From Desulforapulum sp034007745 (lineage in GTDB: Bacteria > Desulfobacterota > Desulfobacteria > Desulfobacterales > Desulfobacteraceae), in assembly GCA_034007745.1 (NCBI GenBank), contig JAVEQI010000015.1, forward strand, positions 11,733 through 75,732: a DNA stretch of 64,000 nucleotides. Direction: 5' to 3'. Positions 1 through 7,925 of this stretch are shown here, one piece after another. The notes beneath the pieces were generated by a model. That model worked only from the letters and a program-made list of their open reading frames with translations, was not told where the DNA came from and did no database searches. The translations under genes were made by a program, and so were the position numbers. The stretch's first letter is position 1; every line of letters starts with the position of its first letter.

Positions 1-1
1 A

Positions 2-1165
2 GGATCATTTTTCACACCCTTTGGCCAGGGGATAATTCTGATTCTGATTCAGATCGGCGGACTTGGAATAATGACCATCTCCATTGCACTTTTCCAGATC
101 ATCGGGAAAAAGGTCGTATTTCAACAACGCATGGCCATGCAGGAGGTCTTCTCCCACACCCCGCGCCAAGACATCTACTACCTGCTCCGCTCGGTGCTTT
201 TCTTTACAATTTCCATTGAGAGCGTAGGTGCCGTGATTCTGATTTTCCACTGGAGCTCCACCTGCCCGTTTCCCGAGGCCGTGTATCGGGGCGTTTTCCA
301 CTCGATTTCGGCCTTCTGCAACGCCGGATTTTCACTTTTCAGCGACAGCCTCATGCCAGACAGGGGGTCTGTTACGCTGAATACGACGGTGAGCGGCCTG
401 ATTATTCTGGGCGGTATCGGGTTCCCAGTTGTATATGAGATCTATGGCCGCACCATATTAAAAAAACCGGGCAAAATCTCAATTCAGACAAAAAGTGTCA
501 TCCTTACAACCATCGGACTTACCGTAGCTGGCTTTTTGGTGATCCTGGTATCCGAGAGGGCGCTGATCACCGACCTGGGATGGAAAAAAGGAGTTCTGGC
601 GGCATTATTTCAATCCGTGACCTGCCGCACGGCCGGATTCAATACCCTGGATATCTCTTCCTTGAATACCGCCACCCTTTTGTTCATGATGTTTCTAATG
701 TTTGTGGGGGCATCACCTGGTTCCTGCGGAGGCGGGATAAAGACAACCACCTTTGCAGTGCTGACAGCCTTTTCCTGGGCCCGGATAAGACGCTGCAAGA
801 GTGTAAACCTGTTTAAAAAGACTCTTCCGGATGAAACAATCACCAAAAGCATCTCAGTACTTGTCTTTTCCCTGGCCATCATCTGCGTTGCGGTCTTTAT
901 GATCCTTTTCATTGATCCTGATCATGGGGCCCGTATCAGCGGAAACCGTGAATTTTTAAGCTTTCTCTTTGAAACGGTCTCGGCATTCGGAACGGTCGGT
1001 CTCTCCATGGGTGTTACCCTGGCGCTGGACTCCTGGGGCAAGCTGATTATCATCGCTTTGATGATCATCGGCCGTGTCGGGGTTCCGGTATTCACCTATA
1101 TTATCGCAGGAGGGGGGCACACCAGGGGATTACAGTACGCCGAGGAAAACATGATGATTGGATAA
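2..1165 (+). CDS. trkH: Trk/Ktr-type potassium uptake channel subunit, 5'-truncated by window edge
   Basis: Membrane subunit of a K+ uptake system (TrkH/KtrB family). The reading frame is open from base 2, so about 387 C-terminal residues are visible and the start lies outside the window. Seen: hydrophobic segments throughout and repeated P-loop-like filters, including the stretch GQGIILILIQIGGLGIMT at the edge, NAGFSLFSD, CRTAGFNT and SAFGTVGLSMG. The Gly-rich filter motifs are characteristic of this family. The last residues are short and polar, as in family members gated by a separate cytosolic TrkA/KtrA ring. The next gene, 21 bases downstream, encodes such a protein, so the two very likely form one transporter. 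Confidence in family is high; the Trk versus Ktr distinction (Na+ coupling) is not resolved here. Confidence 0.93.
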   Translation, partial: GSFFTPFGQGIILILIQIGGLGIMTISIALFQIIGKKVVFQQRMAMQEVFSHTPRQDIYYLLRSVLFFTISIESVGAVILIFHWSSTCPFPEAVYRGVFHSISAFCNAGFSLFSDSLMPDRGSVTLNTTVSGLIILGGIGFPVVYEIYGRTILKKPGKISIQTKSVILTTIGLTVAGFLVILVSERALITDLGWKKGVLAALFQSVTCRTAGFNTLDISSLNTATLLFMMFLMFVGASPGSCGGGIKTTTFAVLTAFSWARIRRCKSVNLFKKTLPDETITKSISVLVFSLAIICVAVFMILFIDPDHGARISGNREFLSFLFETVSAFGTVGLSMGVTLALDSWGKLIIIALMIIGRVGVPVFTYIIAGGGHTRGLQYAEENMMIG

Positions 1166-1186
1166 ATAAAAAGGACAGGAGTAATA

Positions 1187-1843
1187 ATGAAACGATTTGC
1201 CGTGATCGGTGCCGGAAGCTTCGGATATTATGTGGCCAAGGCACTGTATGAGAATAAAAACGAGGTGATCGTAATAGATCGCATGAAGGAACGGGTGCAG
1301 GCCATTGATCCCCATTGCACCAGCGCCATTGTGCAGGATGTCACAGACATCGAGGCACTTAAGGGGCTGGGGCTGGAGGAGATGGATGCGGTCATCGTCA
1401 GCACGGGAAGCAACATTAAACCCAGCATACTGATCTGCTTTCATTTAAGCCGTATGGAAATCAAACGGATTATTGTAAAGGCTGAGGATGACGATCACGG
1501 GGAGATTCTCAAACAGCTCGGAGCAACGGAAATCATTCGTCCCGGCCTTGACATGGCCCAGCGCCTGGCACTCAAGTTGACATCTCCCAATATTATTGAG
1601 TTTTTGCCGCTGGTAGAGGATTTCACCATTGCCCAGGTGGAGCCTCCCCGATCGTTCATTGGAAAATCCATAAAGGAGCTGGACTTGCGAAAGCGCTATA
1701 AGGTCAATATCATCGCCATTAAAGAAATGGTTCCGGAACGAGTTGTCATGGTCCCCGGGGCTGATTTTCTTGTCAAGGAGAGCGATATCCTCATTATCCT
1801 GGGCAAGGAAAAGGATCTTTCTGAAATCAGGGAGTTGAAATGA
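1187..1843 (+). CDS. TrkA/KtrA-type RCK regulatory subunit of potassium uptake
   Basis: A 218-residue cytosolic gating protein. Residues about 3-120 form an RCK_N Rossmann fold beginning with the dinucleotide-binding motif GAGSFGYYVA and an acidic residue at the end of the second strand (VIVIDR). Residues about 135-215 are an RCK_C domain ending in ILIILGKEKDL. Length is normal for KtrA. It is preceded by an AGGAG-like site (aggagtaataATG) and its stop codon overlaps the next start (ATGA), so it is translationally coupled to the TrkA-USP fusion. Known role of the family: forms an octameric ring under TrkH/KtrB and opens it in response to nucleotide. Partner assignment to the upstream trkH is inferred from adjacency. 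Confidence 0.9.
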   Translation: MKRFAVIGAGSFGYYVAKALYENKNEVIVIDRMKERVQAIDPHCTSAIVQDVTDIEALKGLGLEEMDAVIVSTGSNIKPSILICFHLSRMEIKRIIVKAEDDDHGEILKQLGATEIIRPGLDMAQRLALKLTSPNIIEFLPLVEDFTIAQVEPPRSFIGKSIKELDLRKRYKVNIIAIKEMVPERVVMVPGADFLVKESDILIILGKEKDLSEIRELK

Positions 1844-3258
1844 AACTCATTATCTGCGGGACAGGGCGGATCACCGATGAACTCCTAAAGCGCATGGGTG
1901 AAAGCTGGGAGATCACCTTGATCGAGAAACAGGAGTCAAGGCTCTCACCCTTTGCCCAGCGATTTCCAAACATCGTGCGGGTCATGGCTGAAGATGCCTC
2001 AAGTCCGGTGGTGCTCGAAAAAGCCGGGCTGGCAGACCAGGACGCTGTTCTGGCAATGACCAATGATGACGATGTGAATCTTGCCATTGCACGGTTTGCG
2101 CGGGGGGCAGATATAAAGACCGTTGTGGCGGTGGTCCGTGATCCAGAAAAGATTCCCGAGTTTCAGGAACTGAATATCTGGACCATCAGCATAACCACGG
2201 ATGCGGCGCGCAAGGTATACCAGTTTCTCAAGGACCCGCGCATCCGCATTATCGGCCTTGGGGAGGGTGAAGGTGAACTCCTGGAAATGGTAGTGGGCCG
2301 GAAGGACGTTTCGAGCCTTGCCAATATCCCCTCCTGGCAGGACCCGGAATGGCAGGTGGCGGGTATCATACGTAAAAACAGTCTCCTTTTTCCAGACACC
2401 CTGATTTCCGTCAAAGAGGGTGACCGGCTGCTGATTCTGGGCAAAGCCGAACTCTACAATACATTTTCACGACGTCTGGCGGAAAACCCACTCCACTTTC
2501 CCCGGACATACGGACAGCACATGATCCTGGGAGTTTCTGATGACGCCTCCCTTGATATCACCGAACTTTTGAACGAGGCCTTTTACCTGGCCCAGGGGAC
2601 CCACATTGAAAAGATAAAGATCACCTGCGAAACGCCCATCCCTGATATTGAAGAGGCGGTTTCACGCTGGTCAGAGAGCCTTGAGATCGAGATGGTTGAT
2701 GGAGAGGGCAGCCTGAAAAAAAGAACAACCAAACTGGCCAACGAAATCGAGGCAGGTATTGTTATCATTCCACACACGCAACGCTCCTTTCCAGGCACTT
2801 TAATGGAAAACCCCTTAATAAAACTCGCCGCATCCCTTCCCTGTCCCCTTCTTCTGTCCCGGTTCACCGATCCCTATGAACGACTGCTGGTTCCCTTTAA
2901 CAGGTCCCTGGCCAGCCAGCGTGCCCTTGAGATTGCAATGGATCTTGCAGCTCAGCTTACGGCAGAAGTCTCTGTGATCATCGTGGTTGAACCCGCATAT
3001 CTGCGGGGGGATGCCGCCGCATCCGGGCAATGGGAACAGGAAACATTGAAACAGGTGCGTGAGCTCTCCCGGGTCCACAAAATCGAGGTTCAAGAGATTA
3101 TCTGCAAGGGAAATCCGGTCAAGGAAATCGCAGCCGCAGCCATCGATTTCCAACTCCTGGTGATGGGCAGACAAAATGGGGATACCGGCTTTTTCTCCAC
3201 CGGTGTCCCAGGCATGGTCGTGGACCGGACACCTTGTTCCATACTGCTTGTTTCATAA
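1840..3258 (+). CDS. TrkA-like RCK protein fused to universal stress (USP) domains
   Basis: A 472-residue cytosolic protein with three parts. Residues 1-115 are an RCK_N-like Rossmann domain starting MKLIICGTGRITDELL, with a weakened glycine motif. Residues about 140-220 are an RCK_C domain (DRLLILGKAELY). Residues about 225-472 look like one degenerate and one intact USP domain; the intact one begins YERLLVPFNRSLASQ and ends with a GRQNGDTGFFSTGV block followed by PCSILLVS, close to the USP nucleotide-binding signature. Overlap with the gene before suggests tight stoichiometry. It could be a second gating subunit for TrkH or the regulator of the CPA2 antiporter encoded immediately downstream, which lacks its own RCK domain. 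The domain calls are by eye; the regulatory target is inference. Confidence 0.8.
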   Translation: MKLIICGTGRITDELLKRMGESWEITLIEKQESRLSPFAQRFPNIVRVMAEDASSPVVLEKAGLADQDAVLAMTNDDDVNLAIARFARGADIKTVVAVVRDPEKIPEFQELNIWTISITTDAARKVYQFLKDPRIRIIGLGEGEGELLEMVVGRKDVSSLANIPSWQDPEWQVAGIIRKNSLLFPDTLISVKEGDRLLILGKAELYNTFSRRLAENPLHFPRTYGQHMILGVSDDASLDITELLNEAFYLAQGTHIEKIKITCETPIPDIEEAVSRWSESLEIEMVDGEGSLKKRTTKLANEIEAGIVIIPHTQRSFPGTLMENPLIKLAASLPCPLLLSRFTDPYERLLVPFNRSLASQRALEIAMDLAAQLTAEVSVIIVVEPAYLRGDAAASGQWEQETLKQVRELSRVHKIEVQEIICKGNPVKEIAAAAIDFQLLVMGRQNGDTGFFSTGVPGMVVDRTPCSILLVS

Positions 3259-3274
3259 AAAGAGGCCTACTAAA

Positions 3275-4492
3275 ATGATCATCCACTCTGCATGGGCACT
3301 GGTTCTGGTATCTGTTGGAGCTGCGTTTCTTCCCAGCCTGGGACGACGCCTGCGGCTCCCTTCTGTGGTGCTTGAAATTCTTTTCGGCGTCTTCATCGGC
3401 AAAAGCCTCCTGAACCTTCAGTTTGGAGAAGACTGGCTTTCATTTATGGCCCACCTTGGCTTTCTCATCCTGATGTTCCACGCCGGCATGGAAATCAACT
3501 TCCAGATGCTCAAGAAACAGCGGGCCGGCATGTTCGGCATCCAAGCGGGTGTTTTTCTCGCCACCGTACTCCTCTCCATGGGTGCCGCCTTTATCCTTGA
3601 TCAGGGGTTCTACCTGGGGCTGGTCCTGTCGACCACGTCGCTCGGGCTGGTGGTCCCCACCCTCAGCGATACTGGTGCCAGTCAGTCCCCCCTCGGACAA
3701 AACGCCCTGATTGCAGCGACCCTGGCCGATTTCCTGACCCTCTTTGCGATCACGTTCTTCCTCCTGTGGCATCAAAACGGATTTGGCTGGGATTTCCTGC
3801 GCCCCCTGCCGCTGTTCATCGGATTTGGCATCCTGCTCAAGCTCGTAAAGTTCCTGGCCTGGTGGTATCCGGAAAAGACAGGACGGTTGCTGGCGGACAG
3901 GGACTCCCAGGAACTCGGAGTCCGGTTTTCCATGGCCCTGCTTTTTCTCTTTGTGGCTCTCTCCGAGATGGCCCATCTTGAGCCGGTCCTGGGGGCCTTC
4001 CTCGGGGGTGCCCTTCTCTCTATTGTATTCCGGGAAAAAGCCCAGCTGGAGATGAAGCTGTCAGGATTTGGATATGGGTTTCTGGTCCCCCTTTTTTTCA
4101 TCCATGTGGGTATGCAGTTTGATGTGGCCAACGTGCTTAACCTTGAGCAGCTTTTGTTTACCGCCAAGCTGCTGGGATTTGCCGTGGCCGTAAAGGTCCT
4201 GCCGAGCCTGCTGTTCATGCTTTCCGGGGTCTCTTTTCTGAACTCCCTCAATATCGGACTGCTCATGACATCGCGGTTGAGCCTTATTATCGTGGCCGCC
4301 ACCATCGGGCTTGAGTTCGGATTCATCACCGAAGCATTCAAAGATGCCATCATCCTGCTGGCAATCATCACCTGCCTGATGGGCCCCACCATGTTCAAGG
4401 CTTTTTATCGAACAGAAAAGGAGACAACAGACAGCGGCACCCGCATCGAAAAATCCCGGCTGACCGCTGGTTGGATGCAGCAGTCCAAATAA
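3275..4492 (+). CDS. CPA2-family cation:proton antiporter (membrane domain only)
   Basis: A 405-residue integral membrane protein of the Na+/H+ exchanger (Kef/CPA2) family, with about a dozen hydrophobic segments and the family features LILMFHAGMEINF (early helix) and GLVVPTLSDTGASQSPLGQNALIAA style unwound-helix region with conserved Asp/Asn. It lacks the C-terminal RCK domain seen in KefB/KefC. The start chosen is the ATG at 3275, 16 bases after the preceding stop; an upstream in-frame codon at 3176 lies inside the preceding gene and gives a non-membrane leader. It is the last gene of the cation cluster; regulation by the adjacent TrkA-USP protein is plausible but unproven. Whether K+ or Na+ is exchanged cannot be told from sequence. 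Confidence 0.85.
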   Translation: MIIHSAWALVLVSVGAAFLPSLGRRLRLPSVVLEILFGVFIGKSLLNLQFGEDWLSFMAHLGFLILMFHAGMEINFQMLKKQRAGMFGIQAGVFLATVLLSMGAAFILDQGFYLGLVLSTTSLGLVVPTLSDTGASQSPLGQNALIAATLADFLTLFAITFFLLWHQNGFGWDFLRPLPLFIGFGILLKLVKFLAWWYPEKTGRLLADRDSQELGVRFSMALLFLFVALSEMAHLEPVLGAFLGGALLSIVFREKAQLEMKLSGFGYGFLVPLFFIHVGMQFDVANVLNLEQLLFTAKLLGFAVAVKVLPSLLFMLSGVSFLNSLNIGLLMTSRLSLIIVAATIGLEFGFITEAFKDAIILLAIITCLMGPTMFKAFYRTEKETTDSGTRIEKSRLTAGWMQQSK

Positions 4493-4592
4493 AAACCTTG
4501 TTCCTCGAATATGAGCATTTTATGACGATGGCTGGTATTACGATCAACCCAGAGTTATTTAAGGCAGACATCCACACTATTTGATTTTCTTC

Positions 4593-4628
4593 TTGACATC
4601 CCCCGTACGAATAAGTAATTATCACTTA
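4593..4628 (+). promoter_or_regulatory. Candidate promoter and TetR operator upstream of the fatty-acid operon
   Basis: A perfect -35 hexamer TTGACA lies at 4593-4598. Starting 13 bases on is a 17-base palindrome, TAAGTAATTATCACTTA (4612-4628), symmetrical except for one base pair. It covers the place where the -10 element must lie (AATTAT with an 18-base spacer). Size and position are typical of a TetR-family autoregulatory operator, and the next gene is a TetR regulator. Seen directly: the hexamer and the dyad. Inferred: that the downstream regulator binds it. Confidence 0.6.
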
Positions 4629-4735
4629 CCATGATATTCAAGATGGATAAAAAACCAAGCCTAACCGGCAACAAACTGAAATAAAAGAAAATAATCCAAA
4701 AACCTGACAGGTAAGGGAAACATACCTTAAAGACA

Positions 4736-5329
4736 ATGGAACAGAAAGAAACTCAGTCCCCACCAGGAAAGAAAAAGATCCTCAAGGCCCTGCGCCACCT
4801 TCTGGAGGATAGAAACTTCGCATCTATTACCATTGCAGAAATCGCCCGCACCGCAGGGGTTACCGAAGGCCTGATCTACAAATATTTCAAAAATAAGCGG
4901 GACATTCTTCACCAGGTACTGTCAGACCACTACCGGGAATTTCTAATCCAGATCCGCCGGGACCTCAGGGGGATAGACGGCACGTTGAATCGTCTCCAGA
5001 AGATAATCTGGACGTGTATCGACCGCTATGCCAACCACCGGGTTTTTGCAAGGATCATCCTGCTGGAGGTTAGAAACAGCGACGATTATTTTGAGAGCGA
5101 GGCATACCAGCAGGTTCGAACCCTCAACACAATCATCATGGAGTTAATTGAGCAGGGAGTAAAAACAGGCGAAATACGTCGGGAAATTTCTCCAGCCTAC
5201 ATCCGAAACGCCATCTTTGGAGCCATCGAACATTCGTGCATGAACAGGGCCATCTTCAACAAACCAGTTTCAACAGACGAGGCTGCCCGAAACATAACGG
5301 ACCTTATTTTTAACGGCATCAAACAATAA
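4736..5329 (+). CDS. TetR-family transcriptional regulator of the acyl-CoA operon
   Basis: A 197-residue regulator. The N-terminal helix-turn-helix, about residues 12-58, reads FASITIAEIARTAGVTEGLIYKYF, which is a textbook TetR DNA-binding domain; the rest is the variable ligand-binding helical domain. It is the first gene of a cluster for fatty-acyl activation and oxidation, 58 bases before the acyl-CoA synthetase, so the likely ligand is an acyl-CoA or fatty acid, as for FadR/PsrA-type TetR proteins. A palindrome at 4612-4628 inside its own promoter suggests autorepression. No strong Shine-Dalgarno is visible before ATG 4736. Ligand and regulon are inference. Confidence 0.85.
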   Translation: MEQKETQSPPGKKKILKALRHLLEDRNFASITIAEIARTAGVTEGLIYKYFKNKRDILHQVLSDHYREFLIQIRRDLRGIDGTLNRLQKIIWTCIDRYANHRVFARIILLEVRNSDDYFESEAYQQVRTLNTIIMELIEQGVKTGEIRREISPAYIRNAIFGAIEHSCMNRAIFNKPVSTDEAARNITDLIFNGIKQ

Positions 5330-5331
5330 GC

Positions 5332-5347
5332 GGCAGGGTCTCCTGCC
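5332..5347. other. Small hairpin between tetR and acyl-CoA synthetase
   Basis: GGCAGG, loop gtct, CCTGCC: a perfect six-pair stem immediately after the tetR stop. There is no T-run behind it. It may be a processing or partial attenuation signal that lets the synthase genes be expressed at a different level from the regulator. Confidence 0.35.
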
Positions 5348-5387
5348 ATATATTTAGCGACGAAATTTTAAAAGGAGGAACCCGACC

Positions 5388-7037
5388 ATGCCACACATAA
5401 CACCGCCCCTTTCAAATGCGGACAAAGAACGATACAATCTTATCAACAAAGAAAACATCGAATTCATCATGGAGCGCAATAACCGCACCAACCGATGGGT
5501 CATTGCGGACATGCTCAAGAGGAGCAGCTACCATTTTCCCGACAAAACCGCCCTGGTGTTCAACGAGATCACCCGCACCTACACCGCCCTTGAAAAAGAA
5601 TGCAACCAGGTGGCCAATGCCCTTTCTGGCCTTGGCATAAAGAAGTACGACCGGGTGGCAATCCTTGCCCACAACACCCATCACCATGTCCTTACCTGGA
5701 TGGGCAGTGCCAAGATCGGGGCCATCTACCTTGCGGTAAACTATCTTTTAAAGGGCAATGACATTGCCTACTGCATCAACCATTCAGAAAGCAAGATCTT
5801 CATTGTAGAAGACACCCTTTATCCCCAGGTAAAGGATGTGCTGGATCAAATGCCCACTGTGAAAACCCTGATCTGGTCCAATCAGGGGGCCGGGGGACAA
5901 CCACCCTCAGACGCTTTCCTCAACTTTGACGACTGGTACACCCCCTACCCCAACACCGAACCAAATGTGATCCTGCGCATTGAAGACCCCGCACAGATGA
6001 CCTACACCAGCGGTACGGAATCCCTTCCCAAGGGGGTTATCATCAGCAACCAGGCCCTGATTGCCGAATACACGAGTGTCATAATCGACGGAAGGTATGA
6101 AAGTTATGATATTAACATCAATGCCCTGCCCATCTACCACTGCGCCCAGCGGGATGTGATGATGAATCCCGTCTTCTGGATAGGGGGCACCAATGTTTTA
6201 ATGTCGCCGGACATTGGTATGATTTTAAAAAACATCGCCCGATATAAAGCTACCATGTTCTTTGCCCCGCCCACTGTGTGGATCGGCATGCTGCGTCATC
6301 CGGATTTTGAGAAATATGACCTCTCAAGCCTGGTGAAATGTTATTATGGGGCTTCCATCATGCCCAGGGAGATATTAAGGGAACTTCTGGAAAATTTCCC
6401 CAATGCCGGGGTGTATAACTATTATGGCCAGACAGAACTTGCCCCTACCCATACCGTTTTAAAGGCCGAAGATGCCTTAAAAAAAATAGGCTCCGCCGGC
6501 ATGGGTGCCCTTCACATGGAATCAAAAATCGAAGCCCTGGACGGCAGTGAAATCCTTGAAATCGATCTACCCGGAGAAATCTGCGGCAGGGGTCCCCATG
6601 TCATGACCATGTATTTTAAAGATCCAGACAAAACTGAGGCGGCCATGGCAGGCGGCTGGTTCCACTCCGGAGACCTGGGAATCCTGGACAAAGACCGTTA
6701 TATCACCGTGGTGGATCGAAAAAAAGATATGATAAAAACCGGTGGTGAAAACGTGGCCTCCCGGGAGGTTGAAGAGGCGGTCTATCTCCATCCCCATGTG
6801 GAAGAGGTGGCTGCGGTCGGCGTTTATCATCCAAAATGGGTTGAGGCTGTGGTGGCCATAATCAAGCTTAAGGCCGGTAAGGCAGTGACAGAAGAAGAAA
6901 TGATGGCCCACTGCAAGACACATCTCTCCTCATTTAAAGTTCCTAAAAAAATAATATTCGTGGACGAACTGCCCAAAACCCCCACGGGTAAAATTTTGAA
7001 ACGGGAGATGCGTGATTCTTACAAAGAAATTTTTTAA
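5388..7037 (+). CDS. Fatty-acyl-CoA synthetase (AMP-binding family)
   Basis: A 549-residue ANL-superfamily ligase that activates a carboxylic acid to its CoA thioester through an acyl-adenylate. Seen: the P-loop YTSGTESLPKGV at about residue 205 (a Glu replaces the usual Thr-Gly pair partner), the aromatic-loop YNYYGQTELAP, the adenosine-binding GWFHSGDLG, the hinge DRKKDMIKTGGENV and the C-terminal catalytic lysine in PKTPTGKILKREMR. A very good ribosome site (AAGGAGG) precedes ATG 5388. It is followed 15 bases later by a hydroxyacyl-CoA dehydrogenase, so it supplies the substrate of the operon. Chain length is not predictable by eye; medium- or long-chain fatty acid is most likely. Confidence 0.9.
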   Translation: MPHITPPLSNADKERYNLINKENIEFIMERNNRTNRWVIADMLKRSSYHFPDKTALVFNEITRTYTALEKECNQVANALSGLGIKKYDRVAILAHNTHHHVLTWMGSAKIGAIYLAVNYLLKGNDIAYCINHSESKIFIVEDTLYPQVKDVLDQMPTVKTLIWSNQGAGGQPPSDAFLNFDDWYTPYPNTEPNVILRIEDPAQMTYTSGTESLPKGVIISNQALIAEYTSVIIDGRYESYDININALPIYHCAQRDVMMNPVFWIGGTNVLMSPDIGMILKNIARYKATMFFAPPTVWIGMLRHPDFEKYDLSSLVKCYYGASIMPREILRELLENFPNAGVYNYYGQTELAPTHTVLKAEDALKKIGSAGMGALHMESKIEALDGSEILEIDLPGEICGRGPHVMTMYFKDPDKTEAAMAGGWFHSGDLGILDKDRYITVVDRKKDMIKTGGENVASREVEEAVYLHPHVEEVAAVGVYHPKWVEAVVAIIKLKAGKAVTEEEMMAHCKTHLSSFKVPKKIIFVDELPKTPTGKILKREMRDSYKEIF

Positions 7038-7052
7038 TAAAGGAGAATGATC

Positions 7053-7901
7053 ATGGAAATCAAAAAAATATGTGTATTGGGTGCAGGTCTCATGGGAAAT
7101 GGCATCGCCCAGGTGTGCGCCCAGGCGGGCTATACAGTGACGCTTCGAGATATTGAACAAAAATTTGTGGACTCGGGCATGGACAGTATCCGAAAAAACC
7201 TGGGTCGCAGCGTAAAAAAAGAAAAAATGACCAATGAAGAGATGGAGACAATTCTGGGACGTATTACGCCCTGCCTGGACCTGACCCAAGCCGCAATCGG
7301 TGCCGACATTGTGGTGGAGGTAATCATCGAGGTGATGGCCGTTAAAAAGGAGGTCTATGCTCAGCTTGAAACCATTGTACCCGATCACTGCCTCTTTTTC
7401 ACAAACACATCAGGGTTGAGCATCACGGAACTTGCGGCCATTACCCATCGTCCCGACAGGTTCATCGGAACCCACTTTTTTAACCCGGTACCGGTAATGA
7501 AACTTCTTGAAATAATTAACGGACATGAAACATCCAAGGAGACCTTGAATGTTGCCAAAGAATGGGGAAAAAGCCTTGGCAAAGAGGTCATCGTGGTGGA
7601 AGAAGCTCCGGCATTTGCCGTGAACCGGGTGTTGTGCCCCATGATCAACGAAGCATTCCTGGTACTGGGAGAGGGAGTGGCATCGGCAGAGGATATTGAC
7701 AAGGGCATGGTGCTCGGCTGCAATCATCCCATAGGTCCCCTGGCACTGGCAGATCTCATAGGCCTTGACACTCTGCTCCTGGTGATGGAAGGTCTTCACA
7801 AAGAGATGGGAGATAAGTATATGCCGGCACCCTATCTGAAAAAACTGGTTCGGGCAGGTCGATTCGGGCGTAAAACCGGTAAAGGTGTTTACGAATATTA
7901 A
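7053..7901 (+). CDS. 3-hydroxyacyl-CoA (3-hydroxybutyryl-CoA) dehydrogenase
   Basis: A 282-residue single-domain dehydrogenase oxidising (S)-3-hydroxyacyl-CoA to 3-ketoacyl-CoA with NAD(P)+, or the reverse. The N-terminal Rossmann motif is VLGAGLMGNGIAQVCAQAG; the catalytic region contains NTSGLSITEL and the HFFNPVPVMKLLEI block with the catalytic His; the C-terminal helical domain ends GRKTGKGVYEY. Length equals that of clostridial Hbd (about 282). The second of two in-frame ATGs (7053) was chosen because AAGGAG at 7040-7045 is seven bases from it but only one base from ATG 7047. It is stand-alone rather than fused to a hydratase. Confidence 0.93.
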   Translation: MEIKKICVLGAGLMGNGIAQVCAQAGYTVTLRDIEQKFVDSGMDSIRKNLGRSVKKEKMTNEEMETILGRITPCLDLTQAAIGADIVVEVIIEVMAVKKEVYAQLETIVPDHCLFFTNTSGLSITELAAITHRPDRFIGTHFFNPVPVMKLLEIINGHETSKETLNVAKEWGKSLGKEVIVVEEAPAFAVNRVLCPMINEAFLVLGEGVASAEDIDKGMVLGCNHPIGPLALADLIGLDTLLLVMEGLHKEMGDKYMPAPYLKKLVRAGRFGRKTGKGVYEY

Positions 7902-7925
7902 AAGAACAGGGAGACAGGAAAAAAC

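Noticed and set aside
3176..3274. Longer N-terminus for the CPA2 antiporter.
   Set aside because: It overlaps the TrkA-USP gene for 83 bases and lacks a ribosome site; the ATG at 3275 starts the first helix.
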